Shown here piece by piece: positions 53,435 through 63,219 of a stretch of DNA of 64,000 bases (positions are counted from its first letter, which is position 1; each line of letters starts with the position of its first letter). The stretch comes from Ruegeria sp. HKCCSA071 (GTDB lineage Bacteria > Pseudomonadota > Alphaproteobacteria > Rhodobacterales > Rhodobacteraceae). The notes below the pieces were generated by a model that saw only the letters and a program-made list of their open reading frames with translations, searched no databases and had not been told where the DNA came from. The DNA lies in contig NZ_JAEDOX010000002.1 of assembly GCF_017872555.1 (NCBI RefSeq), positions 62,001 to 126,000 on the forward strand, read 5' to 3'. Position numbers and translations under genes: made by a program.

Positions 53435-55030
53435 TCAGGCGACGTCGAATTCCAGTGGCTTGATCTGTGTGAACAGGCCTGTTTCGGCAAGCTTCGCCCG
53501 CGCTTCGGCCGGGACCGGTTCGTCGACATAGAGCAATGCAATCGCTTCGCCTCCGGCCTCAGCGCGGCCGAGGGTAAAGTTGGCGATATTGACGTTGCTC
53601 TCACCCATGGTCTGACCCAGCGTGCCGATGATGCCTGGCACGTCTTCGTTGGTGGTGTACAGCATATGAGCGCCGACCTCGGCATCGATGTTGATGCCCT
53701 TGATCTGGATAAAGCGCGGCTTGCCATCGCTGAACACGGTGCCGGCGATCGACCGTTCACGCTTGTCCGTTACGACTGTGACCTTGATATAGCCATCAAA
53801 AACACCCGACTTGTCCTGATTGGTGGTCGAGATTTTGATCCCGCGTTCTTTCGCGACCACAGGGGCCGAGACCATGTTCACCTCGGGGTTGAACTTTTTC
53901 ATGATCCCTGCGACCACGGAACAATTCAGCGCAGCCAGATTCATTTCAGAAGCCACACCGTCATAGAGGATGTTGATCGCCTTGACCGGCTCGTCCGTCA
54001 TCTGGCCGATGAAGCTGCCCAGATGACCTGCCAGCTTGATCCACGGCCCCATCAGCTTGGCTTCTTCCGCAGTCACGCTGGGCATGTTCAGCGCGTTCTC
54101 GACCGCGCCTGTCAGCAGGTAGTTCGAAATCTGTTCAGCCACCTGCAAGGCCACGTTCTCCTGCGCCTCGGTCGTCGCCGCACCCAGATGGGGCGTGCAG
54201 ACCACGTTGGGCAGGTTGAACAACGCGTTGTCCTTGGCGGGTTCCTCGCTGAACACGTCAAAGGCCGCTCCGGCAACATGGCCGGATTGCAGCATCTCGG
54301 CCAGAGCCACTTCATCCACCAAACCGCCACGGGCACAGTTGATGATCCGTACACCCTTTTTGGTTTTGGCCAGATTTTCGCGGCTCAGGATGTTGCGGGT
54401 TTGATCCGTCAGCGGCACATGCAGGGTGATGAAATCGGCGCGCGCCAGCAGTTCGTCCAGTTCGACCTTTTCGACACCCATCTTGGAGGCTTTCTCTTCG
54501 CCCAGATAAGGATCATAAGCGATGACTTTCATCTTCAGGCCCAAAGCACGTTCGCACACGATGCCACCAATGTTACCGGCACCGATCACGCCCAGTGTCT
54601 TGTTGGTCAGCTCGATCCCCATGAACTTGGACTTTTCCCACTTGCCCGCATGGGTCGAGGTGCTGGCCTCGGGGATCTGCCGCGCCACGGCGAACATCAT
54701 CGCGATGGCGTGTTCGGCGGTGGTGATCATGTTGCCGAAGGGCGTGTTCATCACGATCACACCTTTTTTCGAGGCCGCCTCTTTGTCGACATTGTCGGTG
54801 CCGATCCCGGCGCGGCCGATGACCTTCAGCCTGTCGGCTTTTTCCAGCAGGGTCGGTGTGACCTTGGTGGCCGAACGGATGGCAAGACCATCATATTGAC
54901 CGATCACCTCGGCCAGCTTGTCTTTGTCCTTGCCCAGATCGGGCATGAAATCCACGTCGATGCCACGGTCGCGGAAAATTTGCACTGCGGTTTCGCTGAG
55001 CTTGTCGGATACCAGTACTTTGGGAGCCAT
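53435..55030 (-). CDS. serA: D-3-phosphoglycerate dehydrogenase SerA
   Basis: SerA makes 3-phosphohydroxypyruvate, the first step of serine synthesis. The 531-residue protein is the long form. It has the NAD-binding motif LGVIGAGNIGGIVCERALGLKM, the catalytic histidine in CTPHLGAATTEAQENV, an intervening domain, and a C-terminal ACT domain (VPGIIGTLGQTMGESNVNIANF, about residues 460-531) for serine feedback. It follows serC, with a REP-like hairpin pair between them. Confidence 0.96.
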   Translation of the reverse strand: MAPKVLVSDKLSETAVQIFRDRGIDVDFMPDLGKDKDKLAEVIGQYDGLAIRSATKVTPTLLEKADRLKVIGRAGIGTDNVDKEAASKKGVIVMNTPFGNMITTAEHAIAMMFAVARQIPEASTSTHAGKWEKSKFMGIELTNKTLGVIGAGNIGGIVCERALGLKMKVIAYDPYLGEEKASKMGVEKVELDELLARADFITLHVPLTDQTRNILSRENLAKTKKGVRIINCARGGLVDEVALAEMLQSGHVAGAAFDVFSEEPAKDNALFNLPNVVCTPHLGAATTEAQENVALQVAEQISNYLLTGAVENALNMPSVTAEEAKLMGPWIKLAGHLGSFIGQMTDEPVKAINILYDGVASEMNLAALNCSVVAGIMKKFNPEVNMVSAPVVAKERGIKISTTNQDKSGVFDGYIKVTVVTDKRERSIAGTVFSDGKPRFIQIKGINIDAEVGAHMLYTTNEDVPGIIGTLGQTMGESNVNIANFTLGRAEAGGEAIALLYVDEPVPAEARAKLAETGLFTQIKPLEFDVA

Positions 55031-55061
55031 TTTGCTTGGTCCTTTGAATTCTTCAGGGGGT

Positions 55062-55117
55062 GGCGGGCTGACGCCCGCCCTATATCGGTGATGGGGTAGG
55101 CCGGGCTTCAGCCCGGC
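55062..55117. repeat. Inverted REP-like hairpin pair between serC and serA
   Basis: Hairpin one has arms GGCGGGC and GCCCGCC (55062-55079). Hairpin two has GCCGGGC and GCCCGGC (55100-55117), preceded by GTAG on the plus strand. The GTAG tetranucleotide before a GC-rich hairpin is the layout of REP elements, and two in inverted order resemble a REPIN. Copies elsewhere in the genome would decide it. Confidence 0.5.
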
Positions 55118-55126
55118 ACATAAAAC

Positions 55127-56281
55127 TCAGGCAGCCTGCGCCTGCGCTTTGATCTCGGTCGCAAAGGCCCAGGCCAGCCAGGGCAGCATCGCCTCGATAT
55201 CCGAGGTTTCAACCGTACCGCCGCACCAGATGCGCAGACCTGCTGGCGCGTCGCGATAGGCGCCGATATCCAGCGCGATATTCTCGATCTCAAGCCGCTT
55301 GGCGACTGCCTTGGCAAAGGCTGCACCGTCCTGAATACGCGCATCGGTGAACTTCAGGCAGACCGAAGTGTTCGACCGTGTCGCCTCATCCTCGGCCAGG
55401 TTTGCGATCCAGCTGTTCTGGTCGCAGAACGCGTGTACCGCACCCGCATTGGCATCGGCCCGCGCGATCAGCCCCTGCAATCCGCCCACCGAGCGCGCCC
55501 AGTCCAGCGCAAACAGATAATCTTCAACCGCCAGCATTGACGGTGTGTTGATCGTTGCCCCGGTAAAGATGCCCTCGATCAGCTTGCCGCCCTTGGTCAG
55601 GCGGAAAATCTTGGGCAGCGGCCATGCGGGGGTATAGCTTTCCAGCCGTTCAACAGCACGCGGGCTGAGGATCAGCATCCCGTGGGCTGCTTCGCCGCCC
55701 AGCACTTTCTGCCAGCTGAAGGTCGTTACATCCAGCTTGTCCCAGGGCAGATCCATCGCAAAGGCCGCCGAGGTTGCATCACAGATCGTCAGGCCCTGGC
55801 GATCATCCGCAATCCAGTCGCCATTGGGCACCCGAACACCCGAGGTGGTGCCGTTCCACGTAAAGACCACGTCATTTGCGAAATCGACCGAGGCCAGATC
55901 AACGATCTGCCCGTAATCCGCGGTTTTCACCTCGGCGTCGATTTTCAACTGCTTGACCACATCGGTCACCCAGCCGGACCCAAAGCTTTCCCAGGCCAGC
56001 ATCTCGACCTTGCGCGCACCCAGCAAAGACCACAGCGCCATTTCAACCGCGCCAGTGTCCGAGGCGGGAACGATGCCAACGCGGTAATCCGCCGGAATGC
56101 CCAGAATCTCGCGCGTGCCTTCGATGGCCGCCTTCAGCTTGTCCTTGCCGACAGCGGCGCGGTGCGACCGGCCCAATGCGGCATCGGCCAGTTTTGTCAG
56201 GTCAAATGTGGGGGGTTTGGCACAGGGGCCCGAAGAAAAGCGCGGATTGGCCGGCCGCGTCGCCGGTTGTTCGATCGTCAT
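55127..56281 (-). CDS. serC: Phosphoserine aminotransferase SerC
   Basis: SerC converts 3-phosphohydroxypyruvate and glutamate to phosphoserine. The 384-residue PLP enzyme reads [22 protein letters not shown] at its start and has the Schiff-base lysine in [19 protein letters not shown]. It is the long alphaproteobacterial form. The start at 56281 ([10 protein letters not shown]) is preceded by GGAAGGG. A structured leader that resembles the serC RNA motif lies just upstream. Confidence 0.95.
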   Translation of the reverse strand: MTIEQPATRPANPRFSSGPCAKPPTFDLTKLADAALGRSHRAAVGKDKLKAAIEGTREILGIPADYRVGIVPASDTGAVEMALWSLLGARKVEMLAWESFGSGWVTDVVKQLKIDAEVKTADYGQIVDLASVDFANDVVFTWNGTTSGVRVPNGDWIADDRQGLTICDATSAAFAMDLPWDKLDVTTFSWQKVLGGEAAHGMLILSPRAVERLESYTPAWPLPKIFRLTKGGKLIEGIFTGATINTPSMLAVEDYLFALDWARSVGGLQGLIARADANAGAVHAFCDQNSWIANLAEDEATRSNTSVCLKFTDARIQDGAAFAKAVAKRLEIENIALDIGAYRDAPAGLRIWCGGTVETSDIEAMLPWLAWAFATEIKAQAQAA

Positions 56282-56290
56282 GTGTATTAC

Positions 56291-56336
56291 CCTTCCAGAT
56301 ACACGCCCCTCGTTGGGGAGGGGTGTCCCACGGACA
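56291..56336 (-). ncRNA. Candidate serC RNA leader (RF00517-like)
   Basis: On the minus strand a small hairpin with arms TGTCC and GGACA (loop GTG) is followed by a second with CCCCTC and GAGGGG (loop CCCAAC), then the ribosome-binding GGAAGGG and the serC start. Two tandem hairpins abutting the Shine-Dalgarno sequence are the layout of the serC motif known from alphaproteobacteria. I identified it by structure and position only. Confidence 0.5.
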
Positions 56337-56442
56337 GACCTAGGGGGCCTTCGCACCTGCAGCAAGCGGAAAAGACGCTTTACCGGGTAAAAACGACATC
56401 TGAAACGGGCACAAATCAGAACACGCGTTTCCGATTGGCGAA

Positions 56443-56470
56443 AAACCCCGCCGATGTTTCGGCGGGGTTT
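56443..56470 (-). terminator. Terminator of the gcv operon
   Basis: AAACCCCGCCGA and TCGGCGGGGTTT form a perfect 12-bp stem with a 4-nt loop, extended by a TTTTT run on the minus strand. It lies just past the gcvP stop and separates it from serC. Confidence 0.9.
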
Positions 56471-56477
56471 GTTTGTG

Positions 56478-59333
56478 TTACTCAGCGGCGTCTTCGTATG
56501 CGTCCATTGGTGGGCATGTGCAGACGAGGTTTCGGTCGCCGTATGCGTTGTCGACGCGGTTGACGGGGGACCAGTATTTGTCGACGCCCATGGATCCCGG
56601 CGGGAAGCAGGCCTGTTCGCGGGTGTAGGGGCGGTCCCAGTCGCCGACCAGATCGCGCACTGTGTGGGGGGCGTTTTTCAGCGGGTTGTTTTCCGCGTCG
56701 ATCTTGCCGTCGATGATGTCCTGCGCTTCCGAGCGGATCGAGAGCATGGCGTCGCAGAAGCGGTCGAGCTCGTCCTTGGGTTCGGATTCGGTGGGCTCGA
56801 CCATCAGGGTTCCGGCCACCGGCCAGCTCATCGTGGGCGCGTGGAAGCCTGAATCGACCAGACGTTTGGCCACATCGTCGACGGTGACATGCGCCGCCTC
56901 GTCCAGCGGCCTTGTGTCGAGGATGCATTCATGTGCCACCCGGCCCGTTTCCGATGTGTAGAGGATCGGATAGGCGTCCTTCAGCCGCGCCGCGATGTAG
57001 TTGGCGTTCAGGATCGCCACTTTCGTGGCCTGCGTCAGCCCCGCGCCGCCCATCAGCAGCACATAGGCCCATGAGACGGGAAGGATCGAGGGCGAGCCGA
57101 AGGGGGCCGCCGAGACCGGACCCACGGCGGTGCCGTATTCCGGGTGGCCCGGCAGGTGCTCGGCCAGATGCGCCTTGACGCCGATCGGACCCATGCCGGG
57201 GCCGCCACCGCCATGCGGGATGCAGAAGGTCTTGTGCAGGTTCAGGTGGCTGACATCGCCGCCAATGTCACCGGGACGCGCCAGGCCGACCATGGCGTTC
57301 ATGTTGGCGCCGTCGATATAGACCTGACCGCCATGCTCATGGGTGATTTGGCAGACCTCCTGCACGGTGGTCTCGAACACGCCATGGGTCGAGGGGTAGG
57401 TGATCATGCAGGCGGCCAGATGGTCCGAATGCTTTTCCGCCTTTTCGCGGAAATCATTCAGATCGATATTGCCCTTGGCATCCGATTTCACCGGCACAAC
57501 CTGCCAGCCCACCATCTGCGCCGAGGCCGGGTTGGTACCATGGGCCGAGGTCGGGATCAGGCAGACATTGCGCTGCCCTTCGCCGCGGGCGAAGTGATAG
57601 TTGCGGATGGTCAGAAGACCCGCATATTCGCCCTGCGCGCCCGAGTTGGGCTGCTGGGAGATCGCGTCATAGCCGGTGATCTGGCACAGCTTGTCGTTCA
57701 GATCCGCAATCATCTCGTGATAGCCCCGCGCCTGATCTTCGGGCACGAAGGGATGCAGGTTGCCGAACTCGGGCCAGGTGACCGGGATCATCTCGATCGT
57801 GGCGTTCAGCTTCATGGTGCACGAGCCCAGCGGGATCATCGCCCGGTCCAGCGCCAGGTCGCGGTCGGCCAGACGGCGCATATAGCGGGTGATCTCGGCC
57901 TCGGCCCGGTTCTTGTGGAAGATCGGGTGGGTCAGGTACGCGCTTTCGCGCAGCGCGTAATCCGGCAGGCGGTATTGCTTGTTCGAGCTGTCATCCTTGC
58001 GGTCAATGCCAAAGGCACCCCAGACCGCCTCGATGGTTTCGGGGCGGGTCTGTTCGTCCAGGCTGATGCCCACGCGGGTCTCGCCGACCTTGCGCAGGTT
58101 GACGCCGCGGGCCACGGCGGCCTCCATCACCACGTTCTGCAGATGGCCGACCTCGACCGTGATGGTGTCGAAGAACACTTCGGGTTCAACCGCAAAGCCC
58201 GCCTCTTCCAGACCGGCGGCCAGGCGCGAGGTCTTGCGGTGCACCGACTGCGCAATCGCCTTGATGCCGTCGGGTCCGTGATAGACCGCATACATCGAGG
58301 CAATGACGGCCAGCAGCGCCTGCGCGGTGCAGACGTTCGAGTTCGCCTTTTCACGGCGGATGTGCTGCTCGCGGGTTTGCAGCGCCAGGCGGTAGGCCTT
58401 GTTGCCGCGGCTGTCGATGCTGACCCCGATGATCCGCCCCGGCATCGAGCGCTTCAGCTTGTCGGTGGTCGCCATATACGCGGCGTGCGGGCCGCCATAA
58501 CCCATCGGCACGCCAAAGCGCTGGGTCGAGCCGATGGCGATATCCGCGCCCATCTCGCCGGGGGATTTCAGCAGCGCCAGCGACAGGATGTCGGCGGCGA
58601 CCACAGCGATGGCGTTATGTTCATGCAGCGCCGCGATCTCGTTCGTGAAGTCGCGTACATGGCCATGGGTGCCCGGATACTGGAAGATCGCGCCAAAGAC
58701 GGCACCTGCATCCAGCTGATCGGGATCGCCCACCTGCACGTCGATGCCCAAGGGTTCGGCGCGGGTTTTGATGACCGCGATGGTCTGCGGGTGACAGTTG
58801 CGATCCACGAAGAAGGCCGCGTTATTGGCTTTGGACCGGCCGCCGCGCTTGGCCATTGCCATGGCTTCTGCCGCAGCCGTGGCTTCGTCCAGCAGGGACG
58901 CGTTGGCCACATCGAGCCCGGTCAGGTCGCTGACCATGGTCTGGAAGTTCAGCAGCGCCTCGAGCCGGCCCTGGCTGATCTCGGGCTGATAGGGCGTGTA
59001 GGCCGTGTACCAGGCCGGGTTTTCCAGGATGTTGCGCAGGATCGGTGCAGGCGTGGTGGTGCCGTAATAGCCCTGACCGATCAGCGAGGTCAGAACCTTG
59101 TTCTTGCCCGCCACCTGTTTCATGTGGAAAAGCGCATCGCGTTCCGTCATCGCCGGGCCCCAGTCCAGCGGTTCCTTCTGCCGGATCGCGGGCGGGACGG
59201 TGGCGTCGATCAGCTGGTCCAGCGTCTTGAAGCCGATCACCTGCAGCATGTCGCGCATCTCGGTCGGGCTGGGCCCGATATGGCGGCGATTGGCGAAGTC
59301 ATAGGCTTCGTAGTCGGTCAGTTTGAAGGCCAT
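56478..59333 (-). CDS. gcvP: Glycine dehydrogenase (decarboxylating) GcvP
   Basis: GcvP is the PLP-dependent P protein of the glycine cleavage system. The 951-residue protein is the fused form (N- and C-terminal halves). The PLP lysine is in [22 protein letters not shown]-terminal text [17 protein letters not shown] is typical. I start at MAFKLTDY because AGGAG lies at correct spacing and the MRSAA extension does not have one. It is the last gene of gcvT-gcvH-gcvP. Confidence 0.97.
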   Translation of the reverse strand: MAFKLTDYEAYDFANRRHIGPSPTEMRDMLQVIGFKTLDQLIDATVPPAIRQKEPLDWGPAMTERDALFHMKQVAGKNKVLTSLIGQGYYGTTTPAPILRNILENPAWYTAYTPYQPEISQGRLEALLNFQTMVSDLTGLDVANASLLDEATAAAEAMAMAKRGGRSKANNAAFFVDRNCHPQTIAVIKTRAEPLGIDVQVGDPDQLDAGAVFGAIFQYPGTHGHVRDFTNEIAALHEHNAIAVVAADILSLALLKSPGEMGADIAIGSTQRFGVPMGYGGPHAAYMATTDKLKRSMPGRIIGVSIDSRGNKAYRLALQTREQHIRREKANSNVCTAQALLAVIASMYAVYHGPDGIKAIAQSVHRKTSRLAAGLEEAGFAVEPEVFFDTITVEVGHLQNVVMEAAVARGVNLRKVGETRVGISLDEQTRPETIEAVWGAFGIDRKDDSSNKQYRLPDYALRESAYLTHPIFHKNRAEAEITRYMRRLADRDLALDRAMIPLGSCTMKLNATIEMIPVTWPEFGNLHPFVPEDQARGYHEMIADLNDKLCQITGYDAISQQPNSGAQGEYAGLLTIRNYHFARGEGQRNVCLIPTSAHGTNPASAQMVGWQVVPVKSDAKGNIDLNDFREKAEKHSDHLAACMITYPSTHGVFETTVQEVCQITHEHGGQVYIDGANMNAMVGLARPGDIGGDVSHLNLHKTFCIPHGGGGPGMGPIGVKAHLAEHLPGHPEYGTAVGPVSAAPFGSPSILPVSWAYVLLMGGAGLTQATKVAILNANYIAARLKDAYPILYTSETGRVAHECILDTRPLDEAAHVTVDDVAKRLVDSGFHAPTMSWPVAGTLMVEPTESEPKDELDRFCDAMLSIRSEAQDIIDGKIDAENNPLKNAPHTVRDLVGDWDRPYTREQACFPPGSMGVDKYWSPVNRVDNAYGDRNLVCTCPPMDAYEDAAE

Positions 59334-59379
59334 TGCAGCGCTCCTCAAGGATAGGTCAGGTCCGGCGGAGACGGCAGGA

Positions 59380-59412
59380 GCCTCCGGCGGGAGTATTTGG
59401 AAAAAGATGAAG
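59380..59412. repeat. Candidate Rhodobacterales interspersed intergenic motif
   Basis: CCTCCGGCGGGAGTATTTGG followed by AAAAAGATGAAG resembles a motif I recall recurring between genes in Rhodobacterales genomes. It lies between gcvH and gcvP. Function is unknown. Recognition is from memory, so it needs a genome-wide search. Confidence 0.4.
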
Positions 59413-59415
59413 CGG

Positions 59416-59439
59416 GGAGCCCCGATCTCTGGGGGCTCC
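59416..59439 (-). other. Intercistronic hairpin between gcvH and gcvP
   Basis: GGAGCCCC and GGGGCTCC form an 8-bp stem with an 8-nt loop ten bases after the gcvH stop. No T-run follows. It may stabilise or attenuate the transcript. Confidence 0.5.
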
Positions 59440-59448
59440 GGGCCGGAT

Positions 59449-59814
59449 TCAGCCGATGAAGGCCTTGTAGCCGGCTTCGTCCATCAGATCTTCCAGCTGC
59501 GCGGCATCGGCGATCTTGATCTTGTAGATCCAGGCCTCGCCCTCGGGGTCGTCGTTCAGCGCGCCGGGGTTGTCGGCCAGCGCCTCGTTCACTTCCGTAA
59601 TCTCACCATCAACCGGCGCGTAAAGCTCGGAGGCGGCCTTGACGGATTCGATCACGCCGATCTCGCCATCCTTCTCGAACTCGTCGCCCACCTCCTGCTG
59701 CTCGACAAAGACCACCTCACCCAGCTGCTCGGCCGCGTGTTTGGTGATGCCCAGCGTGGCCGTGTCGCCGTCGACCGCCAGCCATTCATGCTCTTCGGAA
59801 TAATAGGTTGCCAT
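59449..59814 (-). CDS. gcvH: Glycine cleavage system H protein GcvH
   Basis: GcvH carries the lipoyl arm that shuttles intermediates between P, T and L proteins. The 121-residue protein has the lipoylation lysine in [16 protein letters not shown]. The text [27 protein letters not shown] is typical. The start at MATYYSEE is the family N-terminus; the in-frame ATG seven codons earlier is less likely. It starts 17 bp after gcvT ends. Confidence 0.97.
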   Translation of the reverse strand: MATYYSEEHEWLAVDGDTATLGITKHAAEQLGEVVFVEQQEVGDEFEKDGEIGVIESVKAASELYAPVDGEITEVNEALADNPGALNDDPEGEAWIYKIKIADAAQLEDLMDEAGYKAFIG

Positions 59815-59831
59815 GTCTCTCTCTCCTGACT

Positions 59832-60926
59832 TCAACGCTTGTAATTCTGTTTGACAAAGGGCAGCGCCACAATCTGCGCCGGTTGCGCCTTGCCCCGGAT
59901 GATCAGGTTGACCTTCTCGCCCGGCTCGCCATGGCCCGCGGACACATAGCCCATCGCAACCGGGCCGCCGACCGTGGGGCCAAAGCTGCCCGAGGTGATC
60001 TGACCGATGGTATTGCCCTCAAGGCATTGCACTTCCACGCCCTGACGCGCGGGGGCGCGGCCGTCAGGCTTGATGCCCACCAGCTTGCGCGCAGGCCCCT
60101 CGGCCAGTTCGCGCTGCACACGTTCCGCACCCGGAAAGCCGCCTTCTTCCTTACGGCGCTTCTGCATCGCCCAGCCAAGGCTGGCCTCGACCGGCGAGGT
60201 CGTCTGGTCGATGTCATTGCCGTACAGGCACAGCCCGGCTTCAAGCCGCAGGCTGTCGCGCGCGCCCAGACCTGCCGGTTCGCAATCCTCATGCGCCAGG
60301 AACGCCCGGGTGATCTCGATCGCCTTGTCCTCGGGGATCGAGATCTCATACCCGTCCTCGCCCGTGTATCCCAGCCGCGAGATGCGGCATTCGACACCCA
60401 GGATGTCGGCAATCGTGGTTTCCATGAACTTAAGATCGCGCGCCGCAGGGCAGAGCGCGCCTACCACATCTTCGGCCTTGGGACCTTGCACCGCGACCAG
60501 CGCGCGGTCGAAAATCTCGGTCACTTCGACGCCGTCCAGATTGGCGCGCATATGCGGAATGTCCTGATGGCGCAGCGCCGCGTTCACCACCACAAAGTAA
60601 TGATCCCCCGCGTTCGACACGATCAAATCGTCCATGATCCCGCCTTCGGCATTGGTGAAGAACCCGTACCGCGCCTTGCCTTCCTTCAGCGTCGCATAAG
60701 CCTGCGGACACAGTGCTTCCAGCTTCTCGCCCACATTCTCGCCCCGCAATATCACCTGACCCATATGCGACACATCAAACAACGCCGCCTTCTCGCGGCA
60801 CTGCTTATGCTCGCCCATGATCCCCAGCGGATACTGAACTGGCATCTCCCACCCGGCAAAATCAACCATCTTGCCGCCCAACTCAACGTGAAGCCCATAC
60901 AACGGCGTGCGTCTAATCTCGGTCAT
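59832..60926 (-). CDS. gcvT: Aminomethyltransferase GcvT
   Basis: GcvT transfers the methylene group to tetrahydrofolate and releases ammonia. The 364-residue protein has the family text TPLYGLHVELGGKMVDFAGWEMPVQY and later GYTGEDGYEISIP and GARDSLRLEAGLCLYG. The start at MTEIRRTPL is the usual one; the upstream ORF extension is not typical. It is the first gene of the gcvTHP operon. No glycine riboswitch is visible upstream. Confidence 0.96.
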   Translation of the reverse strand: MTEIRRTPLYGLHVELGGKMVDFAGWEMPVQYPLGIMGEHKQCREKAALFDVSHMGQVILRGENVGEKLEALCPQAYATLKEGKARYGFFTNAEGGIMDDLIVSNAGDHYFVVVNAALRHQDIPHMRANLDGVEVTEIFDRALVAVQGPKAEDVVGALCPAARDLKFMETTIADILGVECRISRLGYTGEDGYEISIPEDKAIEITRAFLAHEDCEPAGLGARDSLRLEAGLCLYGNDIDQTTSPVEASLGWAMQKRRKEEGGFPGAERVQRELAEGPARKLVGIKPDGRAPARQGVEVQCLEGNTIGQITSGSFGPTVGGPVAMGYVSAGHGEPGEKVNLIIRGKAQPAQIVALPFVKQNYKR

Positions 60927-60983
60927 CTTGGATACCTTTTCGTATCTATCGGTTTCGAACGCATTCCCGTCAGTCTGCCCCAC

Positions 60984-61012
60984 GCTATCAATTTTGCAAC
61001 GATTCCGGTCAA
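60984..61012 (-). promoter_or_regulatory. Possible promoter upstream of gcvT
   Basis: On the minus strand TTGACC (61007-61012) and GATAGC (60984-60989) are 17 bp apart, about 60 bp before the gcvT start. The -35 fits well and the -10 fits poorly, so this is weak. Confidence 0.3.
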
Positions 61013-61214
61013 CTTGCGAACCAGAGTACCGTCTGTTGGACAAGCCTGTATACGGGTGCATGCATCCCTTGCGTTCCTATAGGAAACTTTTTTCCCTTAG
61101 GCAACATTCGTCTTTTGGCTTTTGCAAAGGTTTGCCGATCACAGTTTCGAGCGCGACGATAACACCAGACCAACCAACCGCAATGGCCTGTAAAAACAGT
61201 ATTTTGCCCGCACC

Positions 61215-62411
61215 TTATCGCGCCTGCCCGTCAAGTGACTGCACTGCGAGATCCAGCACCCTCAGCCCGGCCACAAGATCGCTTTCGGTGGTATCTTCGG
61301 CAAAATCGTGGCTGACACCGTTGATCGAGGGCACAAACAGCATCGCAACAGGCATAAGGCGCGACACGTTTGTGGCATCGTGTAGAGCGCCCGACGGCAT
61401 CCTGCGCCATTTGCCGGGTGCCACCTGTTCGGCCCCATGTTCCAGCGCCGCGCGCAGGGACTGATCCATCGTGACGGGTTCCAACCCAAGCAAAGGGCCG
61501 TAGGTCAGTACCATGCCCTGTTCGCTGGCTATTTCCTGCGCTGCGGTACGGATGATCTCCTCCATCCGCGACAGCCGATCCGGATCGCCATCGCGCCACT
61601 GCATCGAGAACCGCGCCCGACCCGGCACGATGGACGACGCATTGGGGTGAAGATCGACCCGCCCGATGGTCCAGACGGTTTGCGGTGTCACCACGTTGCG
61701 AAACCGTTCGTTGAGGCGCGTATTGAACAGTGACAACGCCTGAAACGCATCGCGGCGCAAATGCATCGGCGTGGTGCCCGCGTGATTCTGCTGCCCTTCG
61801 AAGGTGATCGACATGTCCCGGATGCCGACGATATCGGTGACGACACCGATCTGCTCGTTCGCTGCGTCCAGAGAAGGGCCCTGTTCGATATGCATCTCGA
61901 CAAAGCCGCTGAACCGCGCGGGATCGACAAAACCCTGCGACAGGTCCGCCATGGAAGATCGGGCCTCGCCAAAGCTGACGCCAGAACCGTCGGTCAACAC
62001 ATCGGCCTTGTCCAGCGGCAGACCGCCGGACCAGACCGCCGAACCCGTGGTCACACCGAACCGGCCTTCTTCGTCCTGAAAACTGACGACCGAGATCGGC
62101 TGGTCGCTGGACCGCGCGATTTCCAGCGCGGCAATCACGCCGAGCGCGCCGTCCAGCCAGCCGCCTTCGGGCTGGCTGTCGGAATGCGACCCCATGAGCA
62201 GAGAGCGACCAGGCGCCAGCCCGAACAGGTTGCCTACCGGGTCGAAATGCGGTGTCAGACCTGCATCGTCCATACGGTCCGCCAGCCATTGGCGCGCAGC
62301 GATATCCGCTTTGGAATAGGCCGGGCGAATGACCCCTTTGCCCACACCCGAGGCACCGAATTCACGCAGCTTGTGCAGATCCTCCAGAAAACGCGTGTGA
62401 TCGACGGCCAT
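61215..62411 (-). CDS. M20-family Zn-dependent amidohydrolase (carbamoylase/allantoate type)
   Basis: The 398-residue protein resembles N-carbamoyl amino acid hydrolases and allantoate amidohydrolases. Metal motifs are visible: [21 protein letters not shown] and [19 protein letters not shown]. Further conserved text: [20 protein letters not shown] and [15 protein letters not shown]. The exact substrate cannot be told from sequence. It is on the minus strand upstream of gcvT by about 290 bp and likely separate. Confidence 0.85.
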   Translation of the reverse strand: MAVDHTRFLEDLHKLREFGASGVGKGVIRPAYSKADIAARQWLADRMDDAGLTPHFDPVGNLFGLAPGRSLLMGSHSDSQPEGGWLDGALGVIAALEIARSSDQPISVVSFQDEEGRFGVTTGSAVWSGGLPLDKADVLTDGSGVSFGEARSSMADLSQGFVDPARFSGFVEMHIEQGPSLDAANEQIGVVTDIVGIRDMSITFEGQQNHAGTTPMHLRRDAFQALSLFNTRLNERFRNVVTPQTVWTIGRVDLHPNASSIVPGRARFSMQWRDGDPDRLSRMEEIIRTAAQEIASEQGMVLTYGPLLGLEPVTMDQSLRAALEHGAEQVAPGKWRRMPSGALHDATNVSRLMPVAMLFVPSINGVSHDFAEDTTESDLVAGLRVLDLAVQSLDGQAR

Positions 62412-62550
62412 GAATCCCTCCGGGCGTGGTTGGTCAGGGCGACCATAGCCAGAAACCGGACAGCTGCGAATGTTTTTCCGGCGAGATCAAGAAACCCCTC
62501 TGGTCCCGGCAAGGAACCTGCCCTAAGACTTCGGCGCAAGAGGGAGCGAC

Positions 62551-63201
62551 ATGTCACATATCACATTGGTGCGCCACGGGCAGGCAAACACGACGGCGCG
62601 CGACGAAGCAAGCTATGACAAGCTGAGCGATCTGGGCCATCAACAGGCCCGCTGGCTGGGCGCGCATCTGCGTGACACCCGCAGCCACTATACACGCGTC
62701 TATTGTGGCACCCTGACCCGCCATACCGAGACGGTGACCAGCATGGGATTGACCGATCCTGTCTGCGACGCACGGCTGAACGAGATCGAGTATTTCACCC
62801 TTGCACAGTTGTTCGAAGAACAACACGGCGTCGAAATCCCGACCGATCGCGAGGGATTTGTCGAGCACCTGCCCAAAACCTTCGCGGCCTGGGCCAGCGG
62901 AAAGATCGAGAACGCGCCGGAATCCTTCGACGCGTTTGAAGCCCGCGTCCGCGATGCACTGCACGAGATCGGGACCGAGGGCGGACCGGCCATCGTCGTG
63001 ACCTCGGGCGGGTTGATCTCGATGGTGGTGCGGCAGGCGATGGGGTTGGACATCCCGTCGATGGCACGGGTGGCCCTTGCCATCATGAACACGTCGATGC
63101 ATCGTCTGCACCCGATTGGCGCGCAGCTGAGCCCGGTTCTGTTCAATGCGGTGCCGCATCTGGAAGCACCCGACCGGCAGTTCGCGCAGACCCACCTCTA
63201 A
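62551..63201 (+). CDS. Histidine phosphatase family protein
   Basis: The 216-residue protein has the phosphoglycerate mutase-like RHG motif at its start (MSHITLVRHGQANTTA) and the second histidine region VTSGGLISMVVRQAM, where the usual histidine in the TSGGxI-type motif is not evident. The family is broad (phosphatases, mutases); substrate unknown. The start has GGGAGC upstream. It precedes a GST gene by 18 bp. Confidence 0.83.
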   Translation: MSHITLVRHGQANTTARDEASYDKLSDLGHQQARWLGAHLRDTRSHYTRVYCGTLTRHTETVTSMGLTDPVCDARLNEIEYFTLAQLFEEQHGVEIPTDREGFVEHLPKTFAAWASGKIENAPESFDAFEARVRDALHEIGTEGGPAIVVTSGGLISMVVRQAMGLDIPSMARVALAIMNTSMHRLHPIGAQLSPVLFNAVPHLEAPDRQFAQTHL

Positions 63202-63219
63202 CCAGATCGGAGATCCCTG

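Noticed and set aside
53666-55099. Long plus-strand frame (477 codons) opposite serA
   Set aside because: Antisense shadow of serA, rich in His and Arg with no recognisable domain.
57144-59354. Long plus-strand frame (736 codons) opposite gcvP
   Set aside because: It is the antisense shadow of gcvP in a GC-rich genome; its translation matches no family and the gcvP frame is clearly coding.
59808-61082. Long plus-strand frame opposite gcvT
   Set aside because: Antisense shadow of gcvT; gcvT is certain on the other strand.
60927-61214. Possible glycine riboswitch upstream of gcvT
   Set aside because: The conserved core (CAGGCAAAAGGACC-like segments and tandem aptamer stems) is not visible in the minus-strand leader.
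61231-62289. Alternative minus-strand frame (352 codons) inside the M20 amidohydrolase gene
   Set aside because: Arg- and Gly-rich out-of-frame translation; the M20 frame has all the metal motifs.
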